The notes under the pieces were generated by a model. It was not told the origin of the DNA and ran no database searches. It saw only the letters and a program-made list of their open reading frames with translations. A DNA stretch of 11,560 bases. It comes from an uncultured Mollicutes bacterium. Its GTDB lineage: Bacteria > Bacillota_I > Bacilli_A > MAG-NZ. Shown one piece after another: positions 5,249-11,560 of this stretch. Position 1 is the stretch's first letter. Every line of letters begins with the position of its first letter. The position numbers and the translations under genes are program-made. Location: the NCBI GenBank assembly GCA_913064935.1, contig CAJYBF010000012.1, positions 1 to 11,560 on the forward strand. Direction: 5' to 3'.

Positions 5249-5910
5249 AAATAACAATCTTTGAAACAATATTTGCACCTTCAATATATTCGTCATTATT
5301 GATAGTTGGAATTTTATCAATCGTGATAATGATACTTGGATTAAGGATAAGAAAATTGAACCCCACAGATTCACCAAAGGGAATTTTAATGTTCTTAGAA
5401 ATTGTTGTAGATTTCGTAAATGGCTTCTGCAAAGAAAATTTCGGTAAGTATTGGAAGTTTTATGCTCCATATATTTTGACGCTAGGATTATTTCTAGTAT
5501 TTAGTAACACGTCAGGATTATTTGGATTGAGACCACCTACAGCTAGTGTAAGTGTTACATTTGCTTTAGCTCTAATTACATTCTTTTTAATTCACATAAG
5601 TGGTATCTTAAGCAAAGGATTCAAGAAATATGCTAAAGGTTTTATGGAACCTATTGCACCGATGTTACCGCTAAATATTATTGGAGAGTTTGCAACACCA
5701 ATAGCACTTAGTTTACGTTTGTTTGGTAATATCTTTTCAGGATTAAGTATCACCGGACTAGTATATGGAGTTTTAGGTAACTTGGCATTTGTAGTTACCC
5801 CAGTATTACATGGTATTTTCGATGTATTCTTCGGATTAATCCAAGCAGTTGTATTTATATTATTATCAACTATTTTTATCTCTGGACAATTAGATCTAGA
5901 GGAACAATAA
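5245..5910 (+). CDS. atpB: F1Fo ATP synthase subunit a
   Basis: Subunit a forms the two half-channels that lead the coupling ion to and from the c ring. The 221 residues contain an N-terminal membrane helix (about 14–33), several further helices, and the family motif ALSLRLFGN with the essential arginine at R158. The C-terminal helix has GLIQAVVFILLSTIFI (197–212), the usual position of the conserved glutamine. The start is GTG at 5245: a run of seven G (5233–5239) gives a strong ribosome binding site at 5 bases, and MKITIFET fits the size. ATG 5241 is out of frame and meets a stop after seven codons. Translation is coupled to atpI by the 4-base GTGA overlap. Confidence 0.96.
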   Translation: MKITIFETIFAPSIYSSLLIVGILSIVIMILGLRIRKLNPTDSPKGILMFLEIVVDFVNGFCKENFGKYWKFYAPYILTLGLFLVFSNTSGLFGLRPPTASVSVTFALALITFFLIHISGILSKGFKKYAKGFMEPIAPMLPLNIIGEFATPIALSLRLFGNIFSGLSITGLVYGVLGNLAFVVTPVLHGIFDVFFGLIQAVVFILLSTIFISGQLDLEEQ

Positions 5911-5931
5911 AATATTAGGAGGAAAAAATTA

Positions 5932-6192
5932 ATGGAATTATTATTATTAGCTGGAGAGTATAATGCAAGTTTCGTTTCAGGAATGGCAATGTTAGGAGCA
6001 GGTGTAGCGATGATCGCTGGTATCGGTGCTGGTATTGGACAAGGTATGGCAGCAGGTAGAGCAGCAGAAGCTGTTGGTAGACAACCTGAAGCTCAAAGTA
6101 AAATTATGACTACAATGATCGTTGGTCAAGCGATGGCTGAGACTACAGGTCTTTATGCATTAGTAATCGCGTTTATCTTAATGGGTAAATAA
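5932..6192 (+). CDS. atpE: F1Fo ATP synthase subunit c with sodium-type ion site
   Basis: Subunit c is an 86-residue two-helix hairpin that forms the membrane rotor ring. The glycine-rich first helix reads [11 protein letters not shown] (32–42), the polar loop GRQPEAQ (49–55), and the second helix [14 protein letters not shown] (65–78). The ion-binding carboxylate is E70. Q37, T71, T72 and Y75 correspond, with an offset of five, to Q32, S66, T67 and Y70 of the Ilyobacter tartaricus sodium-binding ring. Proton-type Bacillus rings lack the glutamine and have EALP after the carboxylate. Na+ coupling is therefore predicted; this is inference from residues. AGGAGG lies 7–8 bases before ATG 5932. 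Confidence 0.96.
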   Translation: MELLLLAGEYNASFVSGMAMLGAGVAMIAGIGAGIGQGMAAGRAAEAVGRQPEAQSKIMTTMIVGQAMAETTGLYALVIAFILMGK

Positions 6193-6213
6193 TAAGAAAT
6201 TAGGAGGCTTTAT

Positions 6214-6744
6214 ATGGATAAGTTTTTAGAAACGATTCCACGACTTGTTGAAGATGGTTTAGCAATAGACCCTGGACAAATCGGAATGCAGTTACTTGCG
6301 ACATTTATCCTGTTTGCTGTAGTTTTTAAATTTCTTTGGAAACCTATAACAAATCTTTTAGAAGAGCGTAGAGAAATCATTTCTAATGATTTAGAAGAAG
6401 CGAAAAATGCTAATTCAAATGCTCATCAAATTAAAGTAGAGTTAGAAGAAAAATTAGCAGAAGCTAAAAATGAAGCTAAAAACATAGTCGAGGCTTCTCG
6501 TGGTAGAGGAGAGAGTGAAAGAACTCGCATTGTTGTTGAGGCTGAACAGGAAGCAGCAAATCGTTTAAGTAGAGCGCTTGAAGATATTGATGTTGAATAT
6601 CAAAAAGCTCGCGATAACATATCGAATGAGATCGTAACAGTAGCTTTCCAAGTTGCTGAAAAAATTATTGAAAAAGAAATTGATTCTTCAAAACATGATG
6701 ACGTTGTTAAAGGATTCATGAAAGAGGTAGAAAAAAATGCTTAG
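6214..6744 (+). CDS. atpF: F1Fo ATP synthase subunit b
   Basis: Subunit b is the peripheral stalk that holds F1 against rotation. The 176 residues have one membrane helix (about 25–42, LLATFILFAVVFKFLW) followed by KPITNLLEERREII, the usual join to the stalk. A long, highly charged coiled coil then runs from about 50 to 165, rich in Ala, Glu and Lys. About 20 residues precede the membrane helix. ATG 6214 has GGAGG six to eight bases upstream. The end overlaps atpH by 8 bases, and the atpH ribosome binding site lies within atpF. Confidence 0.95.
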   Translation: MDKFLETIPRLVEDGLAIDPGQIGMQLLATFILFAVVFKFLWKPITNLLEERREIISNDLEEAKNANSNAHQIKVELEEKLAEAKNEAKNIVEASRGRGESERTRIVVEAEQEAANRLSRALEDIDVEYQKARDNISNEIVTVAFQVAEKIIEKEIDSSKHDDVVKGFMKEVEKNA

Positions 6745-7255
6745 TACTGAGTATGCACTAGCATTATTTCAACACGGTGATGAACTTAACAAACTAAACA
6801 TATTTGAAGAACAGTTTAAAAGTTTAACTGAAGCTATTATAAGTAATGAGGAAATTATCAAAATCATTGCTCATCCACAAGTATCAGTTAAAGAGAAAAA
6901 AGAAATACTAAGTAACATTTTAAAATCGTTTGATAAAGACATGCTGCATTTTTGCTATGTACTAATCGATAATGGACGATTTGAAGTTTTACTTGATGTT
7001 TATGATGAGTTTGTGGTTTTGATTAAAAAATCATTAAACACAATGGTAGTTAATGTTTTTAGCGCGACAACTTTATCTAATGATAAAGTTGATGAACTTA
7101 AAAACCTTTTAAAGAAGAAATATAATAAGAATATTGAGATTATCGCTACTTTAGATAAAAAAGTACTAGGCGGAATTCGTCTAGAATTCGAAGGTAAAGT
7201 CATTGACTCTACCTTGAAGACGAATTTAGATGATCTTAAATCAAATTTGATGTAG
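6737..7255 (+). CDS. atpH: F1Fo ATP synthase subunit delta
   Basis: Delta joins the b stalk to the top of the alpha/beta hexamer. The 172 residues start with the family pattern STEYALALFQ and an all-helical N-terminal domain (to about 105, including HFCYVLIDNGRFEVL). The C-terminal region ends with LGGIRLEFEGKVIDSTLK (144–161), the GGxxxxxxxxxxDxS pattern of the family. ATG 6737 has AGAGG (6723–6727) upstream inside atpF. Codon use is strongly A/T-ending as in the neighbours. The stop is 16 bases before the atpA ATG. Confidence 0.94.
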   Translation: MLSTEYALALFQHGDELNKLNIFEEQFKSLTEAIISNEEIIKIIAHPQVSVKEKKEILSNILKSFDKDMLHFCYVLIDNGRFEVLLDVYDEFVVLIKKSLNTMVVNVFSATTLSNDKVDELKNLLKKKYNKNIEIIATLDKKVLGGIRLEFEGKVIDSTLKTNLDDLKSNLM

Positions 7256-7265
7256 ATCGGGGTGA

Positions 7266-11066
<3,801 letters not shown>

Positions 11067-11078
11067 GAGGTAATTGTT

Positions 11079-11474
11079 ATGTTGAAAGTTTCAATTGCGA
11101 CTCCGGTAGGTGAGATATACTCGAGTGACATTGATATGATTTTAATCAGATCAAGTGCGGGGGAGTATGTAATTCTTGAGAACCACATTCCAGTAGTCAG
11201 TACTTTAGATGAAGGTCATGTGAAATTAAGAGTAGAAGGAAAAGAAACGTTTGTTGCAGTACGAGGTGGAGTTGTTGAGCAAAGTTACAATATTGTGACT
11301 GTAATAGCTCAAGAAGCTGCTGTTGCTGATTCATTAGAAGAAGCAACTAGCAAGCTAGAGGAATTACACTTAAGTATGGTAGAAGAAAACAAACGGAAAG
11401 CAAGAGATTTTGTGATTAGGGAAAAAGAAATAAACAAAGGTGGTAAGAAAGTTAGGGGAAGAGAACTAAAGTAA
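11079..11474 (+). CDS. atpC: F1 ATP synthase subunit epsilon
   Basis: Epsilon joins gamma to the c ring and can inhibit ATP hydrolysis through its C-terminal helices. The 131 residues have the N-terminal beta sandwich: LKVSIATPVGEIYSSDIDMI (2–21), then GEYVILENHIPVVSTLDEG, where the family often has GxxGxLPxHxPLxT, and VRGGVVEQSYNIVTVIA. One clear helix follows (about 85–114). The last 17 residues are Lys/Arg-rich (NKGGKKVRGRELK), with a Gly-Gly break where the second helix is usually found, so the inhibitory hairpin may be altered. ATG 11079 has TAGGAGGT overlapping the atpD stop. Confidence 0.93.
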   Translation: MLKVSIATPVGEIYSSDIDMILIRSSAGEYVILENHIPVVSTLDEGHVKLRVEGKETFVAVRGGVVEQSYNIVTVIAQEAAVADSLEEATSKLEELHLSMVEENKRKARDFVIREKEINKGGKKVRGRELK

Positions 11475-11560
11475 ATTAAATAAGGTGGGTAAACGAAAGG
11501 AGAGCCAATTTTTTTTTAATGTGTACATTCGATGTTCTAAATTGTTTTTTTTTTTTATAA
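11475..11560. other. Tail after atpC: two Shine-Dalgarno-like motifs and T runs
   Basis: AAGGTGGG (11482–11489) and AAAGGAG (11496–11502) look like ribosome binding sites, but no start codon lies at a good distance from the second. A frame from GTG 11485 stays open to the window edge for about 25 codons, much of it phenylalanine from T runs, and looks artificial. Runs of T at about 11510–11518 and 11545–11556 are not preceded by a convincing stem, so I do not call a terminator. The next gene probably starts outside the window. Confidence 0.4.

Noticed and set aside
11519..11557. ATG 11519 as the start of a further gene
   Set aside because: The nearest ribosome-binding-like motif is 16 bases away and the frame is mostly a T run at the window edge.

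Overview
The window is AT-rich DNA from a low-GC Bacillota. Gene order closely follows the prmC–tsaC–spoIIR–rpiB–upp–atp neighbourhood that I recall from Bacillus subtilis, but in a reduced form: the glyA, ywlE and ywlG genes found there are absent. The standard genetic code fits. All nine tryptophans I checked in the intact genes are TGG, and TGA appears to end two genes. The IPRFETEEL wording in PrmC and the general AT-rich style suggest a lineage near the Bacilli/Mollicutes border (Izemoplasma- or Haloplasma-like). That placement is inference; spoIIR only points to descent from spore-forming stock.

Layout. Positions 1 to about 508 hold no recognisable gene, look less AT-rich (about 38–40% GC in the first two lines) and contain several hairpins. 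A damaged prmC follows: it has no proper start in frame and an internal TGA. Next come a small SHOCT-type membrane protein and tsaC, which overlap by one base. A U-tailed hairpin at 2245–2287 separates tsaC from a short spoIIR and contains the spoIIR ribosome binding site. A degenerate GNAT-like gene follows, closed by a good intrinsic terminator at 3224–3253. A gene-free stretch of about 300 bases carries repeated TTGCCT/AGGCA motifs and a sigma-A-type promoter at 3505–3533. From there rpiB, upp, atpZ, atpI and the complete atpBEFHAGDC set run to 11474 on one strand with overlaps or short gaps. The last 86 bases have Shine-Dalgarno-like motifs and long T runs but no assignable gene.

How the genes work together. 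The first block is translation-related: PrmC methylates release factors and TsaC makes the precursor of the t6A tRNA modification. SpoIIR is the forespore signal that activates sigma-E in spore formers. The second block couples ribose-5-phosphate interconversion (RpiB) and uracil salvage through PRPP (Upp) to the F1Fo ATP synthase. The c subunit carries the residues of the sodium-binding site known from Ilyobacter tartaricus (Q37, E70, T71, T72, Y75), so the enzyme is predicted to use Na+ rather than H+.

I see no mobile element, CRISPR array, tRNA or rRNA. I did not find a clearly new system. The most unusual points are the sodium signature, the broken prmC next to a foreign-looking left end, and the small spoIIR with its hairpin-covered start.
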